Shown here: one piece after another, positions 1 through 6,564 of the stretch | Layout: each line of letters opens with the position of its first letter | How positions within the stretch are numbered: the first letter of the stretch is position 1 | Assembly (NCBI GenBank): GCA_044378425.1 | Contig: JBILXN010000087.1 | Span: 1 to 9,359 of the forward strand | Reading direction: 5' to 3' | DNA: 9,359 bases | Source of the DNA: UBA6136 sp044378425 | Lineage (GTDB): Bacteria > Pseudomonadota > Gammaproteobacteria > Methylococcales > Methylococcaceae | Made by a program: the position numbers and the translations under genes | The notes under the pieces: model-generated | The model's database searches: none | Seen by the model: the letters and a program-made list of their open reading frames with translations, nothing else | Told to the model about the DNA's origin: nothing

Positions 1-666
1 ATTCCACCGGGACGGACTATCGCCCTGGTCGGTCACTCCGGCAGCGGAAAGACTTCGCTGATCCGGTTGTTGCCGCGACTGTACGACCCGACTTCGGGCG
101 ACATTCTTATTGATGGACGCAATATCCGCGAGTACTCACTGGAAAGCCTGCGCCAGAGTATTGCCTATGTCGGCCAGGAAGTGACGCTCTTCAACGATAC
201 GGTTGCCAATAATATTGCTTACGGCAGTCGCGAGCAGGTCAGCCATGCGCAGATTCGTGAGGCCGCCAGCGCAGCCCATGCCCTGCAATTCATCGAAAAT
301 ATGCCTGAGGGTTTCGCGACTCGGGTGGGTGAGCAAGGCGTCATTCTGTCAGGCGGACAGCGCCAGCGCATCGCTATTGCCCGAGCCCTGCTGAAGAATG
401 CTCCCATTCTGATTCTTGATGAAGCCACCTCGGCTCTTGATGCCGAATCTGAACGGCATGTTCAGGAAGCGCTGGAAACGCTGATGCAAAACCGTACCAC
501 GCTGGTGATTGCCCACCGGTTGTCCACCATTCAGAATGCCGACCAGATCTACGTCATGCGCGAGGGGCAGATCATTGAGCAAGGCCGCCATGAGGAGTTA
601 TTGCGACGTGAATATAGCCATTATGGGGAGCTTTATCGTCTGCAGTTCGGTCAGTCGCAGGGCTGA
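1..666 (+). CDS. msbA: Lipid A export ABC transporter MsbA, C-terminal ATPase domain (5' truncated by window edge)
   Basis: The reading frame is open from base 1 and encodes the last 221 residues of a half-size ABC exporter; the membrane domain lies outside the window. In fragment numbering it has Walker A GHSGSGKTS (11-19), the Q-loop Gln (59) in a VGQEVTLFNDT context, the LSGGQ signature (116-120), Walker B ILILDE (136-141) and the switch His (172) in IAHRLST. The stretch NDTVANNIAYG and the end LQFGQ closely match E. coli MsbA, which makes MsbA more likely than a generic exporter. MsbA is known to flip lipid A-core across the inner membrane as a homodimer using ATP. All catalytic motifs are intact. 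The next gene starts 165 bp downstream, so co-transcription is possible but not shown. Confidence 0.93.
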   Translation: MPPGRTIALVGHSGSGKTSLIRLLPRLYDPTSGDILIDGRNIREYSLESLRQSIAYVGQEVTLFNDTVANNIAYGSREQVSHAQIREAASAAHALQFIENMPEGFATRVGEQGVILSGGQRQRIAIARALLKNAPILILDEATSALDAESERHVQEALETLMQNRTTLVIAHRLSTIQNADQIYVMREGQIIEQGRHEELLRREYSHYGELYRLQFGQSQG

Positions 667-690
667 GACGGGTGGTTGGGGCTAAAACGT

Positions 691-721
691 AAGCGGTGAA
701 TGGCTTGGGATTGCGCTTTTT
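691..721 (+). terminator. Weak possible terminator after msbA
   Basis: A 5-bp stem AAGCG (691-695) pairs with CGCTT (714-718) around an 18-nt loop and runs into a short T tract ending at 721. The stem is short and the loop long, so termination here would be inefficient at best. It is listed because it is the only such structure between msbA and the next gene. Confidence 0.22.
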
Positions 722-754
722 CAGCGGAGAGCCTATTTTGTGCGTGTGTCGGGG

Positions 755-785
755 TTGCCAGGCTTGGAAAACCCTTGTTTATACC
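755..785 (+). promoter_or_regulatory. Weak sigma70-like promoter candidate before the small membrane protein gene
   Basis: TTGCCA (755-760, 5 of 6 to the -35 consensus) is followed after 19 bp by TATACC (780-785, 4 of 6 to the -10). The spacer is longer than the preferred 17 bp, so the match is only suggestive. It would give a leader of about 40 nt before the start at 832. Confidence 0.22.
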
Positions 786-831
786 AATAAGACGGCGCTA
801 TCAGCCGCCCTTTTCCAGAGAGGAAAATCAG

Positions 832-1287
832 ATGTTCGAGTTTTTCTTTACCCTGACGGTCGCTTTCATGGCGTTCGTTGTTAAGGATGCCTACACTGCC
901 ATCACCCGCGCTAACAAGGGCGAGCCCATATTCCAGCCGCATCCAGCCAAAACCAAGCCAGCAGTGGCGGCGACAAAAGTGACGGCGCATGCCCCCGCTC
1001 CTGCCCCGGCAGTGGTGACTGAAAAGCCGAAGGTGGCGTCCAAGCCTTTAATGGCTACGCCCGCCGTTTCAGCGACACCGGCAAACAATCTGCGCAATCC
1101 AGCGACCGGCGAAATAACGGCGGTCCCTGCCAATTACCGGTTTGCTAAAAAATGGATCAAGGATGCGCTGGTAAGCGAAAAGTTACTCGATCGGGTCTAT
1201 AAGCCGAGTCAGTTGGATGACGCCACCGCGAAGAAAGCCAAGGAAGCGATCGAACAACTCAGGACCATCGCCAAATACCAAGGCTGA
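832..1287 (+). CDS. Small membrane-anchored Pro/Ala-rich protein with a conserved-looking C-terminal domain, function unknown
   Basis: A 151-residue protein not recognised as any named family. The ATG at 832 is chosen over an in-frame upstream start (700) because GAGAGGA (818-823) sits 8 nt before it and because it places a hydrophobic segment at the N-terminus (residues 1-18, FFFTLTVAFMAFVV). That segment should be a single membrane anchor. Residues 31-85 are a low-complexity Pro/Ala/Lys/Val linker with an APAPAPA stretch. Residues 86-151 form a compact, charged, probably helical domain beginning NPATGEI and containing NYRFAKKWIKDAL. The layout (anchor, flexible spacer, small domain) suggests a tethered binding or scaffold protein, but which side of the membrane the domain faces is unclear. 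It lies between msbA and a strong terminator, so it may be monocistronic or end the msbA transcript. Confidence 0.8.
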   Translation: MFEFFFTLTVAFMAFVVKDAYTAITRANKGEPIFQPHPAKTKPAVAATKVTAHAPAPAPAVVTEKPKVASKPLMATPAVSATPANNLRNPATGEITAVPANYRFAKKWIKDALVSEKLLDRVYKPSQLDDATAKKAKEAIEQLRTIAKYQG

Positions 1288-1312
1288 CAGAAACGCCTCT
1301 GCGAGCAGGCGC

Positions 1313-1347
1313 AAGAGCCGGTTCCTCCTTGGGGACCGGCTCTTTTT
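1313..1347 (+). terminator. Strong intrinsic terminator
   Basis: A 13-bp stem (1313-1325 with 1332-1344, one G-T wobble) encloses a 6-nt loop and is followed by a T5 tract (1343-1347). The stem core is AAGAGCCGGT / ACCGGCTCTT. It lies 26 bp after the stop of the small membrane protein gene and separates it from sucCD. Confidence 0.88.
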
Positions 1348-1373
1348 GTATTACCACGAATGCGGAATATGAC

Positions 1374-1393
1374 GGGCTCGATTAGAATAGCCC
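1374..1393 (+). promoter_or_regulatory. Possible sucC promoter -10 inside a small inverted repeat
   Basis: TAGAAT (1383-1388) matches the -10 consensus at 5 of 6 positions and lies between the arms GGGCT (1374-1378) and AGCCC (1389-1393). No good -35 hexamer is visible at normal spacing. The position, between the upstream terminator and sucC, suits a promoter, but the match is weak. Confidence 0.3.
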
Positions 1394-1431
1394 ATCCAGA
1401 TGCGGCCGACGTAGCCACGGAACACTACCCG

Positions 1432-2592
1432 ATGAATCTTCACGAATATCAGGCAAAACAACTCTTTGGCGATTATGCCATTCCTGTACCCAAGGGGGCG
1501 GTGGCCCGCAGTCCGGACGAAGCAGCATGGGCTGCGAAAACCCTGGGCGGAGAGCGTTGGGTAGTCAAGGCCCAAGTCCACAGTGGCGGTAGAGGCAAGG
1601 CGGGCGGTGTAATGTTGGTAGACAGCCCGGAGCAGGCCGCGACCGCAGCCGGCCAGATGATCGGGAGCCATCTGGTGACACTTCAGACGGGCGTCGAAGG
1701 TCTGCCGGTCCATGCCGTGCTGGTGGAGGAAGTCAGAGCGCTGATGAGGGAGTTGTATCTGAGTGTTCTGGTTGATCGTGGCAGTGCCCGCGTCGTTTTT
1801 ATGGCGTCAGTAGCGGGCGGCATGGATATTGAAGATGTTGCGGCAGAGCACCCAGAGCAAATCCTGACCTGCGAGGTAGACCCCGCTGCCGGGCTGCAAC
1901 CCTACCAGTGCCGGGAACTGGCTTTTGGGTTGGGGCTTGAGGGTGAGCAGATGGCAGCCTTGGCCCGCATCATGACAGCCCTCTATCGGCTTTTGCTGGA
2001 TAAGGATCTGAGCCAGATAGAAATCAACCCTCTTGTCGTAGACGCTCACGGCGCACTGATAGCGCTGGATGCCAAGATCAACACCGACGATAACGCACTC
2101 TATGCCCATCCTGATATTGCGGCTCTGCGCGATACCGAGCAGGAGGATGCGACTGAAACGGCGGCGCGCCAGCATGATCTCAGCTATGTCACCCTGAATG
2201 GCACCATCGGCTGTATGGTGAACGGCGCGGGGCTCGCCATGGCGACACTTGATGTGATCAAGTTGCACGGCGGCGAACCCGCCAATTTTCTCGATGTCGG
2301 TGGCGGGACCACCGCGGCCAAGGTGGCTGAGGCTTTCAAGCTCATCCTGTCTGACAGGAAGGTGAAAGCTTTACTCGTTAATATTTTCGGCGGCATCGTC
2401 CGCTGCAATCTCATTGCCGAAGGCATCATTGCCGCTGTCAGGGAAGTGGGTGTCGCTATACCGGTCATTGTCAGGCTGGAAGGTACTAACGCAGAGGAGG
2501 GTCGCCATTTGCTGAATGCATCGGGGCTGGCGCTGATGACCGCCAACGATCTGGATGATGCCGCTCGAAAAGCCGTGGAGGCAGCCCGATGA
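1432..2592 (+). CDS. sucC: Succinyl-CoA synthetase (ADP-forming), beta subunit
   Basis: A 386-residue ATP-grasp protein, close to the E. coli length of 388. It is the nucleotide-binding subunit of the TCA enzyme that interconverts succinyl-CoA + ADP (or GDP) + Pi with succinate + CoA + ATP (or GTP). Starting at ATG 1432 gives the family N-terminus MNLHEYQAKQLF and puts the known E. coli ligand residues at identical numbers: Lys46, the GRG loop 53-55, Glu99, Glu107, the metal ligands Asn199 (in EINP) and Asp213, and Asn264 and GIV 321-323 for substrate. The frame extends upstream to 1360 but that extension is not family-like. The ribosome site is poor (GGA at 1419-1421). A strong GGAGG at the 3' end serves sucD. 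All key residues are intact. Confidence 0.97.
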   Translation: MNLHEYQAKQLFGDYAIPVPKGAVARSPDEAAWAAKTLGGERWVVKAQVHSGGRGKAGGVMLVDSPEQAATAAGQMIGSHLVTLQTGVEGLPVHAVLVEEVRALMRELYLSVLVDRGSARVVFMASVAGGMDIEDVAAEHPEQILTCEVDPAAGLQPYQCRELAFGLGLEGEQMAALARIMTALYRLLLDKDLSQIEINPLVVDAHGALIALDAKINTDDNALYAHPDIAALRDTEQEDATETAARQHDLSYVTLNGTIGCMVNGAGLAMATLDVIKLHGGEPANFLDVGGGTTAAKVAEAFKLILSDRKVKALLVNIFGGIVRCNLIAEGIIAAVREVGVAIPVIVRLEGTNAEEGRHLLNASGLALMTANDLDDAARKAVEAAR

Positions 2593-3458
2593 GTATACTG
2601 GTCGATAAGCACACACAGGTGCTGTGTCAGGGCTTTACCGGCAAGCAGGCCACCTTTCACTCCCAGCAGTGCCTGGATTACGGCACCCAGCTCGTCGGCG
2701 GTGTCACCCCGGGCCGGGGGGGGCAAACTCATTTGGGTTTGCCGGTATTCAACACTGTGCGTGCCGCCGTTGCTGCGACCGGCGCGAGTGCCAGCATGAT
2801 TTACGTGCCTCCGCCCTTTGCCGCAGATGCCATACTCGAAGCGGCGGATGCCGGTATCAGATTGATTGTTTGCATCACCGAGGGTATCCCAGTGTTGCAC
2901 ATGCTACGTGTCAAAGCCGCGCTGGCGAGCCATGACGCCCTATTAATCGGCCCCAATTGCCCCGGCATCATTACACCGGGCGAGTGCAAGATCGGGATCA
3001 TGCCTGGCTTCATCCACCAGGCCGGCAGTGTCGGCATTGTCTCGCGTTCAGGTACCTTGACCTATGAGGCGGTGCATCAGACTACCCGGGTTGGGTTGGG
3101 TCAAAGTACCTGTGTCGGTATCGGGGGTGATCCGATCAAGGGTATGGATTTCATTGACGTGCTGGCCCGCTTCGAGGCTGATGAGCAAACGCATGGCATC
3201 ATCATGGTGGGTGAAATCGGCGGTAGCGCCGAGGAAGAAGCTGCCGAATACATCAAGGCGCATGTCACCAAGCCAGTAGTGGGTTATATCGCCGGCCTCA
3301 CTGCCCCGCCCGGCAAGCGAATGGGGCATGCAGGCGCCATCATTACGGGTGGCAAGGGTACCGGCGCCAGCAAGGTTGCAGCCCTCAGGGCTGCGGGTGT
3401 CACTGTCGTCGCCACGCCATCCGATATGGGACTGGCCATGAGTCAGTTACTGACTTAG
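2589..3458 (+). CDS. sucD: Succinyl-CoA synthetase, alpha subunit
   Basis: 289 residues, the same length as E. coli SucD. This subunit binds CoA and carries the phosphohistidine intermediate, here His247 in KRMGHAGAII. The CoA-binding TGKQ (17-20) and ITE (96-98) segments and substrate Tyr159 match E. coli by position. GPNCPGIITPG (121-131) is another family signature. Residue 43, Lys in E. coli and a CoA contact, is Arg here, encoded by CGG next to a run of eight G (2716-2723). The start overlaps the sucC stop as ATGA, with GGAGG (2577-2581) 7 nt before it, so the subunits are translationally coupled. The gene end overlaps the convergent Nudix gene by 12 bp, and no terminator lies between them. 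Confidence 0.97.
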   Translation: MSILVDKHTQVLCQGFTGKQATFHSQQCLDYGTQLVGGVTPGRGGQTHLGLPVFNTVRAAVAATGASASMIYVPPPFAADAILEAADAGIRLIVCITEGIPVLHMLRVKAALASHDALLIGPNCPGIITPGECKIGIMPGFIHQAGSVGIVSRSGTLTYEAVHQTTRVGLGQSTCVGIGGDPIKGMDFIDVLARFEADEQTHGIIMVGEIGGSAEEEAAEYIKAHVTKPVVGYIAGLTAPPGKRMGHAGAIITGGKGTGASKVAALRAAGVTVVATPSDMGLAMSQLLT

Positions 3459-4022
3459 GGTTGGCATGTGCCCCGGTGGGTGCTGGGGCCCCATATCTTC
3501 CGTCCGAAAGACGAAAGCACCGCCCCGCCTATCATCAAAGAACAGGCTTAGAGCGCGGCGCACTGTCTCGAAAGCCAGTTGGTCCCAAGGGATCTCCGCC
3601 TCCTCAAACAATCGAACCTCAAGGCTTTCCTCGCCCGGGCCAAAGCGCTCATCCTTCATGTTGGCCAGGAAGAATGCGTAAACCTGCGAGATGTGGGGCA
3701 GGCTGAACAGGGTATAGAGCGAGGTAAGATCAACCTCGACCATGGCCTCCTCGCGCGCCTCTCTGCAGGCGGCCTGATGCAGTGTTTCCCCCAGTTCCAT
3801 GAAGCCGGCCGGTAGTGTCCAAAGGCCAAGTCGGGGTTCGATGGCTCGCCGACACAGCAATATCCTGTCGCCCCATACGGGAATGCAACCGGCTATTATT
3901 TTGGGGTTCTGATAATGAACGGTATCGCACCCGTCACAGATATGACGAAGCCTGTCATCGCCCGCGGGGATACCATGACGAACGGGGTGACTGCACAACG
4001 GGCAGAAATTCATGGATTGCAT
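3447..4022 (-). CDS. Nudix hydrolase with N-terminal zinc ribbon
   Basis: A 191-residue protein. It opens with a zinc ribbon: CPLC (Cys7, Cys10) and CDGC (Cys29, Cys32), then HYQNPK. The Nudix box runs 73-95: Gly73, Glu79, Arg87-Glu88, Glu91-Glu92, Val95. The usual Gly near the end of the box is Met94. The stretches RAIEPRLGLWTLPAGFMELGE and SLEVRLFEEAEIPWDQLAF recall a widespread proteobacterial Nudix group usually labelled ADP-ribose or NADH pyrophosphatase-like. Such enzymes hydrolyse nucleoside diphosphate derivatives; the substrate cannot be read from sequence. ATG 4022 is preferred because AGGA lies 11 nt upstream; ATG 4013 is a close alternative. The frame extends to 4172 but that part does not look like the family. 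Confidence 0.9.
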   Translation of the reverse strand: MQSMNFCPLCSHPVRHGIPAGDDRLRHICDGCDTVHYQNPKIIAGCIPVWGDRILLCRRAIEPRLGLWTLPAGFMELGETLHQAACREAREEAMVEVDLTSLYTLFSLPHISQVYAFFLANMKDERFGPGEESLEVRLFEEAEIPWDQLAFETVRRALSLFFDDRRGGAFVFRTEDMGPQHPPGHMPTLSQ

Positions 4023-4188
4023 AGTGCTATGGGTCCTGGTTGATATGAGGTTTAGTTGCCGGAACGATCGCCCTGGATTTTCGGTATGGCTGAGACTGTC
4101 CGCCTGACGCATATGTGTGGCCTGAATGGCAGATAATTCCCTGACTTTAGGCCATCGGCAGGCAGCGAACAATCGACATACGTGCCGT

Positions 4189-4215
4189 ACCTGCGCCGCA
4201 GGTCTTTTACCTGTG
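4189..4215 (+). promoter_or_regulatory. Three-armed alternative hairpin in the yicC leader
   Basis: ACCTGC (4189-4194) and GCAGGT (4198-4203) can form a 6-bp hairpin with a 3-nt loop, followed by CTTTT (4204-4208). The middle arm can instead pair with ACCTGTG (4209-4215): CGCAGGT (4197-4203) forms 7 pairs including one G-U around a CTTTT loop. The two hairpins are mutually exclusive, as in an attenuator. The 1:2 form has only a short T run, so terminator strength is doubtful. It ends 55 bp before the yicC start. Regulation is an inference; chance is possible. Confidence 0.35.
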
Positions 4216-4255
4216 CAAGAACCGGAATACCATCCAACCGGGCAAAATCATATTC

Positions 4256-4262
4256 AGGAGGT
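4256..4262 (+). promoter_or_regulatory. Strong ribosome binding site of yicC
   Basis: AGGAGGT lies 8 nt before ATG 4271. It is a near-perfect anti-16S match and fixes the yicC start, which also gives the family N-terminus MIRSMTAFA. Confidence 0.85.
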
Positions 4263-4270
4263 AAGCCAGG

Positions 4271-5140
4271 ATGATCCGTAGCATGACAGCGTTTGCCGGG
4301 GCCGATCAAGAAACCGAGGGTTGGCTATTGGCATGGGAAATCCGCACGGTTAACCATCGCTTCCTGGATATCGCTTTGCGCCTCCCGGATGCTTTTCGTT
4401 TTCTGGAGTCCGACATCCGTGCCCGGATAGGGCAGGACATCAAGCGCGGCCGAGTCGAATGCATCCTTTCATGGAAAAAGACAGAGCAGGGGGAAGCCGC
4501 CATCCAGGTGAATCCTGCCCTTGTGAAACAGTTGCTGCTGGCTGCGCGTGAGGTGGAACTTATCCACGGCAGTCCCATGGCCTCAGTCAGTGCCTTTGAC
4601 GTACTGCAATGGCCGGGGGTTTTGCATCAACCGGAAGTTGATCGTGACAGGCTGGGCCGAGAAGCTCTCGGTTTGCTGGATCAGACGCTACGCCGGCTGC
4701 TGGAGAGCAGGGAAACCGAGGGTAGGCAACTGGCCGCGCTCGTCGAACAACGTTGTTTTGGTATCAGGGAACTGGTCGTAGCGGCAAGGGCGCGTCTGCC
4801 TTCAGTACAGCACGCACTGCGTGGCCGATTGCAGGCGAAGCTGGCAGAAATCTCCGTGACGCCTGACCACGACAGACTGGAGCAGGAACTGGTTTATATG
4901 GCGCAGAAACTCGACGTCGCAGAGGAGCTCGATCGGCTGGACACCCATATCGGAGAAGCGCTGCGGATCTTGAAACAGAAGGAACCGGTCGGGCGTCGGC
5001 TTGACTTTCTGCTTCAGGAATTCAATCGCGAAGCCAATACCCTAGGCTCCAAGTCAGCCGACGCTGAAACGACCCGTATTTCGGTGGAAATGAAGGTGCT
5101 GATCGAACAGATTCGGGAGCAGATCCAGAATCTCGAGTAG
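4271..5140 (+). CDS. yicC: YicC-family endoribonuclease
   Basis: 289 residues, versus 287 in E. coli YicC, and similar from end to end. The N-terminal YicC domain (about 1-155) has MTAFAG (5-10), RTVNHRFLD (25-33), RGRVEC (59-64) and ETEG (148-151). The C-terminal DUF1732-type domain (about 200-289) has DVAEELDRLDTH (215-226), GRRLDFLLQEFNREAN (241-256) and the terminal IEQIREQIQNLE. Family members have been reported as endoribonucleases acting on structured RNA, and E. coli YicC as involved in small-RNA turnover. The strong ribosome site suggests good expression. In many proteobacteria gmk follows or lies near yicC; here the next gene is on the opposite strand. Confidence 0.95.
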   Translation: MIRSMTAFAGADQETEGWLLAWEIRTVNHRFLDIALRLPDAFRFLESDIRARIGQDIKRGRVECILSWKKTEQGEAAIQVNPALVKQLLLAAREVELIHGSPMASVSAFDVLQWPGVLHQPEVDRDRLGREALGLLDQTLRRLLESRETEGRQLAALVEQRCFGIRELVVAARARLPSVQHALRGRLQAKLAEISVTPDHDRLEQELVYMAQKLDVAEELDRLDTHIGEALRILKQKEPVGRRLDFLLQEFNREANTLGSKSADAETTRISVEMKVLIEQIREQIQNLE

Positions 5141-5187
5141 CCGATGCGGTCGGTGCCGCGCCGTGTGTCCTGATCGGTAACTGATGG

Positions 5188-5748
5188 CTAGTGAACTATT
5201 TTGTTGAACAGCCCGTTTTGGGGCTGATGACTTTCCTGCCCTTCGGTGCCGTTGGCTACACTGCCTGGAGCAAGCGGTGTGTTGGTCAGCCAACCGGAGT
5301 TGTCGAGCAGTTTCTTTAATAGAAGGCAGAATTGGTAAGTACTGACCGCTTCGAGGCTTAACGAGAGCGTCTGCTTGTTCTGCAAAACCCAATCCAGCCT
5401 ATTGATCTGATGGCTTGTCTGAAGCTTGCAATCGATTACGAATATGGGGTCAAGGCCCAGTGGGTGATCGGGGGCTGGGTGGTAGGGTTTTGAAAACTCG
5501 GTGGTTTCGGCAATGCTTTCCTTGCGAAACTCGCGAATGGCTGAAATGACCTTCGGGGAAGGGTTCTGACGTGCGTCTGTCGATCCCGAAAAGCCAAGAT
5601 CTACAACCTTTTCGAGGAGCGCTACCAGTACCAATGTCTGTCTGCGCGTTAAACAAAGCAGATACTCCTCACGTTCAGTGGTGCTGATGCGGAGGGTTAA
5701 TCGATCCTCAATCGGTGAATAAGTGCCATTGAACTGATTGATACCCAT
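5188..5748 (-). CDS. Conserved-looking protein of unknown function downstream of a two-component system
   Basis: 186 residues, not recognised as a named family. The first 50 residues look like two beta-strands and a helix: FNGTYSPIEDRLTLRIST, then EEYLLCLTRRQTLVLVALLEKV. The pattern YSP-x-EDRL-x-LR...LTRR recalls small uncharacterised gammaproteobacterial proteins. Residues 100-152 alternate strand and helix (DPIFVIDCKL, LSLSLEAVSTYQFCLLLKKLL). The middle (52-98) and tail (153-186) look disordered. There is no signal peptide or membrane segment, so it is probably cytoplasmic. ATG 5748 has only a weak AGAG site 7 nt upstream. A TATCAT -10-like hexamer on the minus strand (5781-5786) lacks a -35. 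It lies 87 bp after the response regulator, on the same strand, and may be read through from it. Confidence 0.78.
   Translation of the reverse strand: MGINQFNGTYSPIEDRLTLRISTTEREEYLLCLTRRQTLVLVALLEKVVDLGFSGSTDARQNPSPKVISAIREFRKESIAETTEFSKPYHPAPDHPLGLDPIFVIDCKLQTSHQINRLDWVLQNKQTLSLSLEAVSTYQFCLLLKKLLDNSGWLTNTPLAPGSVANGTEGQESHQPQNGLFNKIVH
5209..5226. other. Perfect 6-bp hairpin at the yicC / unknown-gene convergence
   Basis: CAGCCC (5209-5214) and GGGCTG (5221-5226) form a perfect stem with loop GTTTTG. It lies inside the last codons of the minus-strand gene ending at 5188 and about 70 bp after the yicC stop. No T run follows on the plus strand, so it is a structure, not a convincing terminator. 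The 47-bp gap 5141-5187 also holds a nested weak repeat, CCGAT...ATCGG around GCGG...CCGC. Confidence 0.3.
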
Positions 5749-5835
5749 GCACGATCTCTGGAGGAAAGGATCAGACGGTGATGATAGCCGATTTCGCGTG
5801 GGTTAGAGGGATACCGACCCAGAATAAGGTCGTGC
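5749..5835. repeat. 87-bp gap framed by an inverted repeat
   Basis: The gap between the response regulator stop and the next gene start begins with GCACGA (5749-5754) and ends with TCGTGC (5830-5835), a perfect 6-bp inverted repeat at its exact boundaries. The flanks extend it imperfectly (CATGCACGA against TCGTGCTCATG). In the minus-strand transcript the ends could pair and hold the downstream start codon in a stem. A weaker TGGGT...ACCCA pair lies within. No standard terminator is seen in the gap. Confidence 0.3.
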
Positions 5836-6564
5836 TCATGACAAAGTCCCCTCAGCAGTGGCCTCATTGTGAACAAGCTTGATCTCAGGCCCCACAAACG
5901 TATAGCCACTGTTTCTCCAGGTCTGGATGGACAGTGATTTATCAAAATCCTTCAGTTTGTGGCGCAAACGGCTGAGTTGGGTGTACAAGCGAGCTTCCGG
6001 ATAGTTCAGGTAGTTCAAGCCCAGGGCGGAACTGATGTCATCAATGCTCAATATCTTTGCGGGCTGTCGAATCAGCAGGGAGAAATTGGCGACATCGTGC
6101 GGGGTTAGTTCCAGTGTGCGACCGTCGGGCGAAGAAAGTATTCGGCGGATCAGGTCGAGTGACCATGAGGGCTCGGGATCGACTTCAGTGTGGGTGAGGG
6201 TCAGGCGACGGTAGAGGCTGTGAATACAGGCCAGTAATTCCCGGCAATCGACTGGCTTGACCAGGTAAATGTCGGCACCCCTTTCCAGCCCCTCTATCTT
6301 GTCCTCCAGTTCACCCCGTACCGTCAGCATGATGATGCCGCGAGAACTGGGTTCATACAGTCGCTGAGCGATCGAGAAAGCATTTTCTCCAGGTAAAATA
6401 ACGTCAAGAATAAGGATATCACTAGGCTTGTCAGCCAGTAGTTCATCCAGTTCCCGACCATTGCCGGCGATGCGGAGCGAGAGGCCGGCGGCGCCAAGCT
6501 GCTGACGCATGGTGTCCGCGAAGATCGCGTTGTCCTCCACCATGATGACTGAGGGTTCATTCAT
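5836..6564 (-). CDS. OmpR/PhoB-type response regulator
   Basis: 242 residues. The receiver domain (about 5-120) has the acidic pair Glu10-Asp11, phospho-acceptor Asp54 in DILILDVILPGE, Thr81 and Lys103 followed by Pro104. The C-terminal winged helix (about 133-225) has the LELTPHDV pattern, a recognition-helix region ARLYTQLSRLRHKL, and the closing wing NSGYTF. It should be phosphorylated by the adjacent kinase and then bind DNA as a dimer, as is usual for the family. The ATG at 6564 gives MNEPSVIMVEDN and overlaps the kinase stop by 8 nt (ATGAATGA on the minus strand). There is no separate ribosome site, so translation is probably coupled. The frame runs up to 6600, but that start would add 12 non-family residues inside the kinase gene. 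All phosphorylation residues are present. Confidence 0.94.
   Translation of the reverse strand: MNEPSVIMVEDNAIFADTMRQQLGAAGLSLRIAGNGRELDELLADKPSDILILDVILPGENAFSIAQRLYEPSSRGIIMLTVRGELEDKIEGLERGADIYLVKPVDCRELLACIHSLYRRLTLTHTEVDPEPSWSLDLIRRILSSPDGRTLELTPHDVANFSLLIRQPAKILSIDDISSALGLNYLNYPEARLYTQLSRLRHKLKDFDKSLSIQTWRNSGYTFVGPEIKLVHNEATAEGTLS

Noticed and set aside
1807..2268. Minus-strand open frame of 153 codons inside sucC
   Set aside because: It is antisense to conserved sucC sequence, shows no domain-like pattern and has no ribosome site.
2184..2900. Long minus-strand open frame (238 codons) across the sucC/sucD junction
   Set aside because: It lies wholly antisense to two well-supported genes, has no ribosome site, and reads like reverse translation of conserved codons.
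4052..4309. Minus-strand frame of 85 codons in the Nudix-yicC gap
   Set aside because: It begins inside yicC against a very strong yicC start, has no ribosome site and shows no recognisable protein features.
5781..5885. Short plus-strand frame starting ATGATAGCC after a GGAGGAAAGG stretch
   Set aside because: The purine-rich stretch is 14 or more bases from the ATG, the frame is only about 34 codons, and it runs antisense into the response regulator.
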